DNA of 64,000 nt from Streptomyces sp. CG1 (GTDB taxonomy: Bacteria > Actinomycetota > Actinomycetes > Streptomycetales > Streptomycetaceae), in contig NZ_CP163518.1 in NCBI RefSeq assembly GCF_041080625.1, positions 5,456,001 to 5,520,000 on the forward strand. Reading direction: 5' to 3'. The notes below the pieces were generated by a model. The model did not search any database and was not told the origin of the DNA. It saw only the letters and a program-made list of their open reading frames with translations. Below are positions 17,601 through 24,660 of the stretch, one piece after another. Both the position numbers and the translations under genes were made by a program. Each line of letters begins with the position of its first letter. Position 1 is the first letter of the stretch.

Positions 17601-18437
17601 GTCGGACAGATGCTCGGTGACATAGGAGAATTCGACTACGCGGCCCTCAGGGGCCCACGCGAGCGCCTTGTCGACGTCATGGCCCTCATCCATCAGTCGG
17701 ACGAGCTGCTGATAGGGCAGCAGGATCCCGTCGGCCATGTCAGGGCGGAGTGAGTGCTCGACAACCGTCTCCCACATAGAGGAAGTGAAAGGCGGGTTCC
17801 CGGACTGGTTCCACATCGGCGGAGGCGTGGCGCGGGTAACTCGCGCGGCGCCTACCAACAGCCGGTCGGTGCGCTGCTCCTGAAACGGGGAGTGCTTCAG
17901 GTAGGCGAAGACCAATGAGTCACCAGGGGCGACGGGCTCGAAAAAGGCATCGACGACGGCACGCTGGTTGTCTCCGTCCATCACCCACAGTGGCGCGGAG
18001 CCCAGTGCAGCGTCAGCGGTTTCCTCCGCGGTCTGGCTGAACAACGGGACTCGCTCATGACCGACCTCCTGCGCGAAGACCTGGCGGTTCATCCAGCGGA
18101 AGGGAACTGCCTCGAAGGCGTATCCGGGGAGTGTGACGTGGGTGTCGTGGATCTTTCCCTGTAGTGCACGGTGGTCTCGGTAAGGATGCTGCTTAACGAC
18201 CGTGTACCCGAGCGGCGACATGAACGTCGCACGCTCGCTGAGGCAAGGAAGCCAGTTCTGATCGAGGCTGTCGATCCCGGCACCGGCGTGGGCGACCTCG
18301 AACGAGTCCTCCCTACCCTTGCCGATTGCCGCGAGCAACGTACAGGACGAGTTCCCCAACGGGTCGTCGCAGATGAACTGGTCCCAGGGGCGGTCCCGCC
18401 ACGGAACCCTCATCGACAGGTGCTGAATTCCGGCCAT
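14634..18437 (-). CDS. Very large RecD-like SF1 helicase with C-terminal nuclease-like domain
   Basis: A 1,267-residue protein. The first 600 residues include helix-hairpin-helix-like and linker sequence of RecD2 character (LEELLENPYFA). An SF1 helicase core follows: Walker A VLIGPAGTGKTTLLRAL at about 630-640, LAPTGKAK (motif Ia), Walker B VVIDEASML near 712, GDPRQLPPIGAGR (motif III), and a late AVTVHKSQGSEF plus YTALTRQKD (motifs V/VI). Beyond it, residues about 1120-1195 have SKNEVIIAG, LPDFTI, YWEHAGML and KWELKKAWY, a pattern like PD-(D/E)XK-type domains at the ends of some helicases. The protein probably unwinds and cuts DNA. Its place between the STAND operon and a dprA fragment suggests phage defence (inference). 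The start at 18437 lacks a clear ribosome-binding site. Confidence 0.8.
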   Translation of the reverse strand: MAGIQHLSMRVPWRDRPWDQFICDDPLGNSSCTLLAAIGKGREDSFEVAHAGAGIDSLDQNWLPCLSERATFMSPLGYTVVKQHPYRDHRALQGKIHDTHVTLPGYAFEAVPFRWMNRQVFAQEVGHERVPLFSQTAEETADAALGSAPLWVMDGDNQRAVVDAFFEPVAPGDSLVFAYLKHSPFQEQRTDRLLVGAARVTRATPPPMWNQSGNPPFTSSMWETVVEHSLRPDMADGILLPYQQLVRLMDEGHDVDKALAWAPEGRVVEFSYVTEHLSDDAAIEALTSLQSAVDGMSELGLELPDTGRKWLQGQIERLWQMRGPVPGLPGVLKVIGVQQPYVAARAVIAEAGDRTDPWNFLETVLANPSSVPSAIKPHIGSLQARIWKKVTPERRAVLRLLAGFDISPTQVQMLLDGNTEVAMTAEELLENPYFASTCTYGMKEHVPFTTIDRALFPPSHVTWTPPVPDEVALEGHLDRRRIEALLTDVLERQGRQGDTVVPEGESITLANDVSLAQPPLLTKIILTGLDLDHHGINEWTDWSPLASVPLSDGTPAYKLTRFEETSSVIRDWIRSQQDRESLGPVTDARGVLDTALDRHQKVTGELDELEERARTEKAAGLSALHDTPLSVLIGPAGTGKTTLLRALVEYPGVAGGGVLLLAPTGKAKVQLETKVRLPAKTLASHLSATHRYDGETGRYLVWGDQQPRNSYSLVVIDEASMLTEEMLAATLDSFTGVKRLILVGDPRQLPPIGAGRPFVDLVNKLRPDKFSDWVRVAPGYVELQVPRRQLADGSHGIRHDLELAACFGDNTRGAGDESIWADLATNPDLPTVKYVPWGNRSVVDALTDELSYNLALDGDPDPARAFALTYGGVINDKYLNWQIGAGEHAEDWQILSPTRSRAFGTVELNRHIKRTYRSSDTSWAQRDTWRGNIPKPIGPELIVRGDKVMQTTNKRLSAWPKQDAMNYVANGEIGVAIGIVTPSKKASKSQLRLHVEFSSQPGFQYSYWPTDSDDALLELAWAVTVHKSQGSEFGTTFLVLPARANVSRELMYTALTRQKDKVVILHDGTLSDLRDLAQPWRSETARRLTDLFEAPHPIALDVQGTAHRFDRKLMHVSANGIAMASKNEVIIAGILDRLVPGRWQYEQPFTGTDGRIVLPDFTISADDGRTVYWEHAGMLDLPDYARKWELKKAWYAESGILPHAQGGGPNGSLMWTDDLNGADAQAWLELASEILGLTSAVLPPPAGAGPGPARRVAKKTAPRRPSS

Positions 18438-18616
18438 ACAGGAGGTCTATCACCTGGTGCCGACAGTCCGGCCATCCGACTTTGTGTTCGACAGTCTTGC
18501 CCGCGCGGGAGTTTCGGGATCCGGACGCCGCGCTCGCGGGGAAGGGCAACACGGTCGTTGCTTCTTCCTCCAAGCGTTCGGGTGCCCGGCGCGGGCGGGC
18601 TTTCTACACTTTCGCC

Positions 18617-19051
18617 ATGGACCAGGAACGGGAGCGGGCTGCGCTTGTCGCGCTGCTGAGGCGCGGGGATCGTTCCTGGCCCGATCTAACTGATCAGATC
18701 GAGACCGTGGGCAGTGCCCGCAAAGTCCTGGACAGCACGCTCGACAGTTCAGGACAAGCCGCTCTCTTCGATACCGGGCCCGCAGCGGACCTGGAGGCTG
18801 TCGCGGCCGAGATCGCCGCATGGGAGCGCGAGGGCATGCGGTTGGTGACGATCCTGGACGAGGACTACGCGCTCTATCTGCGGTTGGTCCACCAGCGCCC
18901 GCCCTTCCTGTTCCTGCGTGGCCGACCCCTCCACGGGGCCCATTTGCCACATCACCCATCGGCCAGCCACCGCCGCACCATCCTCCGACGCGATCCGCAT
19001 ATGCGCCGCGACAACGTCCCCTCCGTTATGAGCGTGACATGCGCATCCTGA
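18617..19051 (+). pseudogene. N-terminal fragment of a DprA/Smf-like DNA-processing protein
   Basis: From ATG 18617 the frame encodes a SAM-like N-terminal domain and WEREGMRLVTILDEDYALYL, then RPPFLFLRG. This is the usual lead-in to the DprA Rossmann fold. Immediately after FLRGRP the similarity stops: the VVGTR and single-stranded-DNA-binding core is missing, and the frame continues for about 40 unrelated residues to a TGA at 19049-19051. A TACACT at 18604-18609 is a likely leaderless -10, so the fragment may still be transcribed. DprA-like genes occur in defence islands. Here the gene was broken at about 18,930, which marks a probable right end of the island. Confidence 0.65.
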
Positions 19052-19388
19052 CCCTGGTGCCGCCTTCAGGTGCTCCGGGATGATCCGCCCGCTCGGGATC
19101 CAGCCTCCGATGCGGCCCCGACCTCTCGCCGCCTCGCCGCCGTCGCGGAAAGGCCCCTGGCCTGGGCCGCGGGAAAATCGGCCGGGCAGCGTGGGAAACG
19201 ATCTCCACGAGCACCCGCATAGCTCCTGACCAGCGAGTTCCGTCGGTGCCCCACCGACGAACGGTCGGCATCGTGATCACGATGCCGACCGTTTCGCTTT
19301 GTGCCTCCGTTGTGCACCGGCGCGCGGAGTGGCGTTCTTCACTTCTTGCGACTTCTCACTACTTCTCGCGCCGGGTGTGAGTTGTCTC
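19052..19388. other. Intergenic stretch at the island's right border
   Basis: About 340 bp without a supported gene between the broken dprA fragment and the TetR gene. It holds the 34-bp palindrome at 19260-19293, then GC-poor sequence with TTCACTTCTTGCG and CACTACTTCTCGCG near-repeats at about 19337-19370. No tRNA gene or obvious attachment-site duplicate was seen. Confidence 0.5.
19260..19293. terminator. Perfect 34-bp palindrome, probable bidirectional terminator
   Basis: Two 17-nt arms (AACGGTCGGCATCGTGA and its exact complement) meet without spacer. The sequence runs on into TTCGCTTTGTG. A long GC-rich hairpin fits a factor-independent terminator at the island's end. A recombination or operator site is an alternative. 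Confidence 0.55.
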
Positions 19389-19997
19389 TCATGTAGGGGT
19401 GTTCGGGGCCGAGGGCGCCTCGGTGCGAAGGACTCTGGCCGTGAACGCCGCCAGCTGTGCCCGCATCTCGTCGCGGGGCAGGGCCTCTTCGCCGGCGAGA
19501 TGTTCGACGAGGTCGGCCCGGGTCGCGGCGAGCAGGGCGTGCGCGGTGAAGCCGCCGTCGGGCAGGCCCGGAATCCGCTCCAGCAGCTCGCGCAGCAGGG
19601 TGTGCCAGCGCGCGTAGTGCTCCGCGCCGTACGGGCTGGTGCCGCCGGTCTGCTCCAGGGCGAGCGCGAGATGGCGGTTGTCGAGCTTGAAGCACAGGAC
19701 GGCGTCGAGCAGAGCCGGCACGCGCACCAGGGGCGGGGCGGCGGGCCCCAGCGGGGGCGGGCCCTGCTCGACCGCGCTCCGGATCGGTTCGAGGCGCGCC
19801 TCGTACAGCGAGCGGATCAGCCCGGTGCGATCGCCGAAGGCGCGGAACAGGGTCGCCTTGCCGACACCGGCCGCGGCCGCGATGTCGGCCATGGTGACGC
19901 TGTCGGGGCTCTGGCGCTCGGCGAAGAGCGCGTCGGCGGCCGCGAAGACGGCCGCCCGGTTCCGCAGGGCGTCCTTGCGGGGTCTGCGCTCGGTCAC
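19389..19997 (-). CDS. TetR-family transcriptional regulator
   Basis: A 202-residue regulator from GTG 19997 (VTERRPRKDALRNRAAVFAA), preceded by GAGAGGA. The N-terminal TetR helix-turn-helix is clear: VTMADIAAAAGVGKATLFRAF, about residues 33-55. The C-terminal ligand domain is unspecific. It is divergent from the NTF2-like/NmrA-like pair, and the 127-bp gap contains two near-identical inverted repeats (20055-20072 and 20085-20102). It most likely represses both itself and that pair, and is released by an electrophilic or aromatic ligand handled by the NmrA-like enzyme (inference). A longer frame upstream of the chosen start is excluded because it would run through the operators. Confidence 0.85.
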   Translation of the reverse strand: MTERRPRKDALRNRAAVFAAADALFAERQSPDSVTMADIAAAAGVGKATLFRAFGDRTGLIRSLYEARLEPIRSAVEQGPPPLGPAAPPLVRVPALLDAVLCFKLDNRHLALALEQTGGTSPYGAEHYARWHTLLRELLERIPGLPDGGFTAHALLAATRADLVEHLAGEEALPRDEMRAQLAAFTARVLRTEAPSAPNTPT

Positions 19998-20054
19998 GTG
20001 GTTCCTCTCCTGCGTTCTCTGCCTTGGGTGCCGCCGTGCGTTGGCTTGTTGCAA

Positions 20055-20102
20055 AGCGGACCCGGGGTCCGTATCGTCGATTGAAGCGGACCGCTGGTCC
20101 GT
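20055..20102. promoter_or_regulatory. Two tandem TetR-type operators in the divergent promoter
   Basis: Box 1 (20055-20072) is AGCGGACCCGGGGTCCGT and box 2 (20085-20102) is AGCGGACCGCTGGTCCGT. Both are inverted repeats CGGACC-N-GGTCCG, 30 bp apart (about three helical turns), each followed by ATCGT. A TTGAAG at 20081-20086 and TATCGTAT at 20102-20109 could be the -35/-10 of the 20125 gene, so binding would block transcription. Confidence 0.7.
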
Positions 20103-20124
20103 ATCGTATGGGACGGAGGAACCC

Positions 20125-20565
20125 ATGCCCACACCCACACCCACGTGCACCGCACCGGAAGACCTCTACCGCCACAGCCTCCGGCTGCTCCTCGACAAGG
20201 ACATCGCCGGGTGGGTCGGCCTGTGGGCCGAGGACGGCGTCATGGAGTTCCCCTTCGCGCCGCCGGGATGGCCCGGGCGGCTGCAGGGCCGGGAGGCGAT
20301 CGCCGCCTATATGCGCGCCTATCCCGACCACATCGACCTGCACGAGTTCCCCGGGCTGCGCATCCACCGCACCGCCGCCCCGGAGACGATCGTGGTCGAG
20401 ATGCGCGGCGTGGGCCGCCTGGTCGAGACCGGGGCGCCCTTCGACATGACCTACATCGCCGTCGTGTCGGTCCGGGACGGACGCTTCACCTCGTACCGCG
20501 ACTACTGGAACCCCCTCGCCGTCCAGCAACCCGGCCTGGACTTCGCCGGGAGCGGTGCCCGATGA
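20125..20565 (+). CDS. SnoaL/NTF2-like protein
   Basis: A 146-residue protein of the SnoaL-like (NTF2 fold) superfamily. It shows the typical opening helix (YRHSLRLLLDKDIAGWVGLW), AEDGVMEFPFAPPG, GREAIAAYM and a closing RDGRFTSYRDYWNP strand pair. Such proteins are ketosteroid-isomerase-like enzymes, cyclases, or small-molecule binders, and the substrate cannot be told from sequence. It begins 5 nt after a GGAGGA. It is coupled by a 4-bp overlap (ATGA) to the NmrA-like gene and is controlled from the promoter with two TetR boxes, so the pair probably acts together in detoxification or in tailoring a small molecule. Confidence 0.8.
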   Translation: MPTPTPTCTAPEDLYRHSLRLLLDKDIAGWVGLWAEDGVMEFPFAPPGWPGRLQGREAIAAYMRAYPDHIDLHEFPGLRIHRTAAPETIVVEMRGVGRLVETGAPFDMTYIAVVSVRDGRFTSYRDYWNPLAVQQPGLDFAGSGAR

Positions 20566-21407
20566 CCGGCACCGGCACCACCCTGGTCATCGGCGCCACC
20601 GGCACCACCGGCAGCCGTACCGTGGCGCGGCTGGCCGCCGCCCGCCACCGTGTGCGGGCCGCGAGCCGCCGGGCCACCCGGCTCCCGGGCGCGGAAGCGG
20701 TCCGCTTCGACTGGTACGACCCCGCCACCCACGGCGCCGCCCTCGCCGCAGCCGCACGCGTCTACCTCGTCCCGCCGGTCGGCGACCCGGACCCGGCCGC
20801 CGTCATGCTGCCCTTCCTCCAGCGGGCCCGCGCCGCGGGCGTGCAGCGCGCCGTACTGCTCAGCTCCTCGGCCATCCCCGAAGGCGGCCCGGGAGTGGGG
20901 GCGGTGCACCAGGCCCTGCCCGGCCTGTTCGGCCAGTGGGCCGTCCTGCGGCCCTCCTGGTTCATGCAGAACTTCACCGGGGCGCACGCCCATGCCCAGA
21001 GCATCCGCGAGGACGGCGTCATCCTGACCGCGACCGGGACCGGCAGGGTCGGATTCGTCGACGCCGAGGACATCGCCGCCGCAGCCGTCCGTGCCCTGAC
21101 CGACGACCGTGCGCCCAACACCGATCCAGTCCTGACCGGACCGGAGGCCCTCGGCTACGACGACATCGCCGCCGTAGTCACAGAGGTCACCGGCCGGCCC
21201 GTGGTCCACCGGCAGCTGACGTACGAGCAGCTGCGGGACCGGCTGGCCGCGCAACTGCCGCCGGAGTTCGCCACCTTGCTGGCCGGGATGGACCGCGCCA
21301 TCGCCCAGGGCGCCGAGAACCGCACCACCGACGCCGTCCAACGGCTCACCGGCCGCCCGCCGCACAGCTTCCGGGCGGTCGCCGAACGCGAACTGAACCA
21401 TCGTTAG
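20562..21407 (+). CDS. NmrA-like NAD(P)-binding (SDR-type) protein
   Basis: A 281-residue atypical short-chain dehydrogenase of the NmrA/QOR2-like group. The Rossmann nucleotide motif is TLVIGATGTTGSRTV at about residues 6-20. Further family segments are VQRAVLLSSSAIPEGG, LRPSWFMQNF and GRVGFVDAEDIAAAA. It may reduce a quinone or enone, or sense NAD(P) state. It lies directly behind and overlaps the NTF2-like gene, in an operon repressed by the divergent TetR protein. The combination of TetR, NTF2-like and NmrA-like genes is common in actinomycetes as an inducible response to electrophiles (recollection). Confidence 0.85.
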   Translation: MTGTGTTLVIGATGTTGSRTVARLAAARHRVRAASRRATRLPGAEAVRFDWYDPATHGAALAAAARVYLVPPVGDPDPAAVMLPFLQRARAAGVQRAVLLSSSAIPEGGPGVGAVHQALPGLFGQWAVLRPSWFMQNFTGAHAHAQSIREDGVILTATGTGRVGFVDAEDIAAAAVRALTDDRAPNTDPVLTGPEALGYDDIAAVVTEVTGRPVVHRQLTYEQLRDRLAAQLPPEFATLLAGMDRAIAQGAENRTTDAVQRLTGRPPHSFRAVAERELNHR

Positions 21408-21573
21408 CGGAAGTTGAGGAACCGCGAGGCTGGCTGCGGCCGTCGTCGTCGAGCGGACCTGACACCTGCCGTGCCCCACCGGGTCTGACGTACAGCGGCC
21501 GTCGGTTGTACGGTCTGGGCGAGTTGATGTTCGTGCGGACGGTTGTACGCGTTGTACGGGGGAGGCGGTCGCG

Positions 21574-23013
21574 GTGACCGGTGCCGGTGGGGAAGTGGCG
21601 GACGCGGTGGGCGCGGTGGCGCGGGGCACGCGCCGGCTGCCCCGGGTGAGCGGGTTCGCCCAATGGCCGCGACAGGGCTCGCCCAAGGAGGAGGGCAAGG
21701 CGCTGCGCACGAGCGTCCCGCGCCGTGCACACCGCACCCTCGACCTGGACGCCGCCCGCCCCGACGCGGTGCACGCCGTCACCGAGTCCAACGCCGGCCG
21801 TATCCCCGAGCTGACGCCCATCCGCGTCGGCCGGATGACGGCCACCCCGTTCGCCTTCCTGCGCGGCTCGGCCGGACTCATGGCGTACGACCTGGCCCGC
21901 ACCCCCATGACCAGGATCGGCACCCAGATATGCGGAGACGCCCACGCGGCCAACTTCGGCCTGTACGGCGACCCCCGCGGCGGTCTCGTCATCGACCTCA
22001 ACGACTTCGACGAGACCGTGCACGGCCCCTGGGAGTGGGATCTCAAACGGCTCGCCACCTCGCTGGTGCTCGCCGGACGGGAGGCCGGCGCCGACGAGGA
22101 CACCTGCCGCGCGGCCGCTCAGGACGCGGCCGGCGCCTACCGCCGCACCATGCGGCTGCTGGCCAAGCTGCCGGTCCTCGACGCGTGGAACGCCATCGCC
22201 GACGAGGAACTGGTCTCCCACACCGACGCCCACGACCTCCTCGGCACGCTGCAGCGGGTCTCCGAGAAGGCCCGCGCCAACACCAGCGGCCGGTTCGCGG
22301 CGAAGTCGACCGAGGCGGTAGAGGACGGCGGACGCCGGTTCATGGACGCCGCGCCCGTGCTGCGCCGGATCCCCGACGAGGAGGCCCACGCGGTCGCCGC
22401 GTCCCTGGAGTCGTACATCCACACGCTCAGCGAGGACCGGCACCCGTTGCTCGCCCGGCACGCCGTGCACGACGTGGCCTTCCGGGTCGTCGGCACCGGC
22501 AGCGTCGGCACCCGTTCCTACGTCGTGCTGCTCCTCGATCACCGTGAGCAGCCGCTGGTGCTCCAGGTGAAGGAGGCCAGGCCCTCGGTCCTGGTCCCGC
22601 ATCTGGCCACGGTCGGCTTCGAGACACCGCCGGTGGACCACGAGGGCCGCCGGGTGGTCCTGGGCCAGAAGCGGATGCAGGTCGTCAGCGACATCCTGCT
22701 CGGCTGGACGACCGTCGACGGGCGCCCCTTCCAGGTCCGCCAGTTCCGCAACCGCAAGGGCAGCGTCGACCCCGCCGCCCTCGCCGCCGACCAGGTCGAC
22801 GACTACGGCCGGATGACCGGCGCCCTGCTGGCCCGCGCCCACTCCCACAGCGCCGACCCGCGGCTGATCGCCGGGTACTGCGGCAAGAACGACGAACTGG
22901 ACGAGGCGATCGCCGCCTTCGCCGCCGCCTACGCCGACCGCACGGAGGCGGATCACGCGGAACTGGTGGCGGCGGTGCGGGCGGGAAACATCGCGGCCGA
23001 GCTGGGGGTATGA
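21574..23013 (+). CDS. DUF2252 domain-containing protein
   Basis: A 479-residue protein of the DUF2252 family, widespread in actinomycetes and of unknown function. The fold is distantly kinase/phosphotransferase-like. Visible conserved blocks are FAFLRGSAGLMAYDLA, ICGDAHAANFGLY (GDAHxxNFG loop, about residues 125-137), VIDLNDFDETVHGPWEWDL and later QVKEARPSVL. The GDAHAANFG/DxNDFDE pair resembles the catalytic HGDxxxxN/DxD pair of phosphotransferases. The GTG at 21574 begins the frame. The gene stands alone with 166 bp upstream and 240 bp of repeat-bearing DNA downstream. Confidence 0.88.
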   Translation: MTGAGGEVADAVGAVARGTRRLPRVSGFAQWPRQGSPKEEGKALRTSVPRRAHRTLDLDAARPDAVHAVTESNAGRIPELTPIRVGRMTATPFAFLRGSAGLMAYDLARTPMTRIGTQICGDAHAANFGLYGDPRGGLVIDLNDFDETVHGPWEWDLKRLATSLVLAGREAGADEDTCRAAAQDAAGAYRRTMRLLAKLPVLDAWNAIADEELVSHTDAHDLLGTLQRVSEKARANTSGRFAAKSTEAVEDGGRRFMDAAPVLRRIPDEEAHAVAASLESYIHTLSEDRHPLLARHAVHDVAFRVVGTGSVGTRSYVVLLLDHREQPLVLQVKEARPSVLVPHLATVGFETPPVDHEGRRVVLGQKRMQVVSDILLGWTTVDGRPFQVRQFRNRKGSVDPAALAADQVDDYGRMTGALLARAHSHSADPRLIAGYCGKNDELDEAIAAFAAAYADRTEADHAELVAAVRAGNIAAELGV

Positions 23014-23079
23014 GACAAGCTGGGTGTGTGGCCGGGGTGGAGGTGTGGCCGGCGCGGGGTGTGAGGGAGCCGACGGCGG

Positions 23080-23245
23080 CCGCAGCGCCCCAGGGACACG
23101 GGGCTGTAACGATGTGCGGCTCCGCGGCGACGGGGGTCCTCCCGGGTTCGAGCGAAGCCGAGAACTTGAAGCCGAGAACTTGAAGCCGAGAACTCGGGGG
23201 AGCGACCAGCCACGACGGTCCCGCACCCGGCAGACGACAGGTAGC
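23080..23245. repeat. Streptomyces-type interspersed intergenic repeat
   Basis: The stretch GCGCCCCAGGGACACGGGGC, then ATGTGCGGCTCCGCGGCGAC and, 80 bp later, GAGCGACCAGCCACGACGG resembles a dispersed element that I recall from intergenic regions of many Streptomyces chromosomes. It is interrupted by the short tandem repeat at 23154-23195. No coding potential is evident. Confidence 0.45.
23154..23195. repeat. Three tandem copies of a 14-bp unit
   Basis: GAAGCCGAGAACTT occurs twice exactly (23154-23167, 23168-23181) and once with a final C (23182-23195). The array sits inside the larger intergenic repeat and probably arose by slippage. Confidence 0.85.
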
Positions 23246-23298
23246 TCTACGGCGAGATGCCCCCGGCCGCGCCAAGCGCAGCGGCTACGCTGTTCGAC

Positions 23299-24111
23299 GT
23301 GACGACCCCGGAAGCCGACCAGTCCCAGCCGCCGCGGCCCGAGGAACGGCTCGAGCGGGCCGTACGGGCCGCCGAGCAGGCGCTGATCGAGTACGAGATC
23401 GCCGTCGAGACGTTCCGGGTCGAGGTCGAGAACTTCTCCCGGCTGCACGAGCAGCGACTCGGCCCGCTCTACGCCCGGATCGAGGAGCTGGACGCCGAGA
23501 TCGCCGAGGCGAAGGCCGCCCGCACCGGCGACCCGGAGGACATCCGCCGCGCCGAGGAGGCCCGCGCCCGCGTCCTGCCCATCCCCGGCGTGGAGGAACT
23601 GCTGCACGGCTGGATGGACGGCCAGGGCCTGTTCCCGGAGGCCGCCGCCATGCTCACCGACCAGGCCGTACGGCCCCCGGAGCGGGTGCGGCCCAGCGAG
23701 GAGGCCCGCAAGCTCTACCGCGAGCTGGCCCGCAAGGCCCACCCCGACCTCGCACAGGAGGAAGCGGAACGGCAGCGGCGTGAGGAGTTCATCACCCGGG
23801 TCAACGCCGCCTACGCCCGCGGCGACGAGACGCTGCTCAAGGAGCTCGCAGAGGAGTGGGCGGCCGGCCCGGTACCGCCCGAGCGGCTCCCGAGCCCCGC
23901 CGAGGAGCTGTACGCCCGCCTCGAATGGCTCTCCCAGCGCAAGGAACTGCTCACCCTCGTCGCCCGCGAACTGGAGGAGGGCGCGATCGCCGGCATGCTC
24001 CGGCTCGCCCCCGACGACCCCGACGGGCTCCTCGAGGAGATCGCCGGCCGACTGCGCTCCGACATCGCCCAGCGGGAGGCGGAACTGGCGTCCCTGCTGA
24101 CACAGAGCTGA
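23299..24111 (+). CDS. J-domain (DnaJ-like) coiled-coil protein
   Basis: A 270-residue protein. Residues about 10-105 are a long charged helix likely to form a coiled coil (ENFSRLHEQRLGPLYARIEE). A degenerate J-domain follows near 135-175, with LYRELARKAHPDLA carrying the HPD tripeptide that stimulates DnaK/Hsp70 ATPase. The C-terminal 80 residues are helical. It may recruit DnaK to a partner. I chose the GTG at 23299 because TACGCT lies 7 nt upstream (23286-23291), a leaderless-promoter arrangement; an ATG at 23257 would add 14 residues. A rhodanese gene follows 51 bp downstream on the same strand. Confidence 0.75.
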   Translation: MTTPEADQSQPPRPEERLERAVRAAEQALIEYEIAVETFRVEVENFSRLHEQRLGPLYARIEELDAEIAEAKAARTGDPEDIRRAEEARARVLPIPGVEELLHGWMDGQGLFPEAAAMLTDQAVRPPERVRPSEEARKLYRELARKAHPDLAQEEAERQRREEFITRVNAAYARGDETLLKELAEEWAAGPVPPERLPSPAEELYARLEWLSQRKELLTLVARELEEGAIAGMLRLAPDDPDGLLEEIAGRLRSDIAQREAELASLLTQS

Positions 24112-24162
24112 GCCGCCACTCGCTTCTGCCGGCGCCCGGGACCTTCGGGTAGCGTCGGGGAC

Positions 24163-24510
24163 ATGAATTTCGCAGCTCGGGTACCCACGGTCGAGATCAC
24201 GGACCTCAAGGACGGCGACTTCCTGCTGGACGTCCGCGAGGACGACGAATGGCAGGCGGGCCATGCCGAGGGAGCGCTGCACATCCCCATCAGCGAGTTC
24301 GTGGCCCGCTACGGCGAGCTGACCGAGGCCGCCCCGCAGGACGGCCGCGTTCACGTCATCTGCCGCTCCGGCGGCCGCTCGGCCCAGGTCACCATGTACC
24401 TGGTCCAGCAGGGCATCGACGCGGTGAACGTCGACGGCGGCATGCAGGTCTGGCAGGCAGCGGGCCGCCCGGTGACCACGGATGAGGGCGAGCCCGGGTT
24501 CGTTCTGTAG
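24163..24510 (+). CDS. Rhodanese-like sulfurtransferase domain protein
   Basis: A 115-residue single-domain rhodanese. It has the N-terminal FLLDVREDDEWQAGHAEGA segment, and the active-site loop CRSGGRS with catalytic Cys at about residue 67. It probably transfers sulfane sulfur to cyanide, thioredoxin or a sulfur-carrier pathway, in the cytoplasm. The start ATG lies 8-10 nt after TAGCGT, again a leaderless promoter, so it has its own promoter despite following the J-domain gene closely. Length is typical of stand-alone GlpE-like enzymes. Confidence 0.9.
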   Translation: MNFAARVPTVEITDLKDGDFLLDVREDDEWQAGHAEGALHIPISEFVARYGELTEAAPQDGRVHVICRSGGRSAQVTMYLVQQGIDAVNVDGGMQVWQAAGRPVTTDEGEPGFVL

Positions 24511-24516
24511 CTCTCC

Positions 24517-24546
24517 CTATTGCCTCCTATTGCCTCCTATTGCCTC
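24517..24546. repeat. Three tandem copies of CTATTGCCTC
   Basis: Exact 10-bp direct repeats directly after the rhodanese stop codon, between it and the convergent acyl-CoA dehydrogenase. They are probably a slippage product. Confidence 0.9.
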
Positions 24547-24660
24547 GGTGCCCTTGGGGCGCCTTCTGCCTGGGGGCGCGCGCTTCTCGAAGACGCGTGC
24601 TTCTCAAAGGGGACACATGCCGCCCGGGGTCGTGTTCTGCCCCCAGGGACCGCGCGCCGG

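Noticed and set aside
19337..19370. Attachment-site repeat for the recombinase
   Set aside because: The short near-repeats have no matching copy near the recombinase at 160-240, and no tRNA gene was found.
19639..21407. Long arginine- or proline-rich frames in alternative phases over 19.6-24.3 kb, including a 1,002-codon minus-strand frame
   Set aside because: These are shadows of high-GC coding DNA. The genes on the other strand or in the other frame have clear domains.
23154..23195. Tandem repeat as a CRISPR array
   Set aside because: The units are directly adjacent with no spacers, only three copies, and no cas genes are present.
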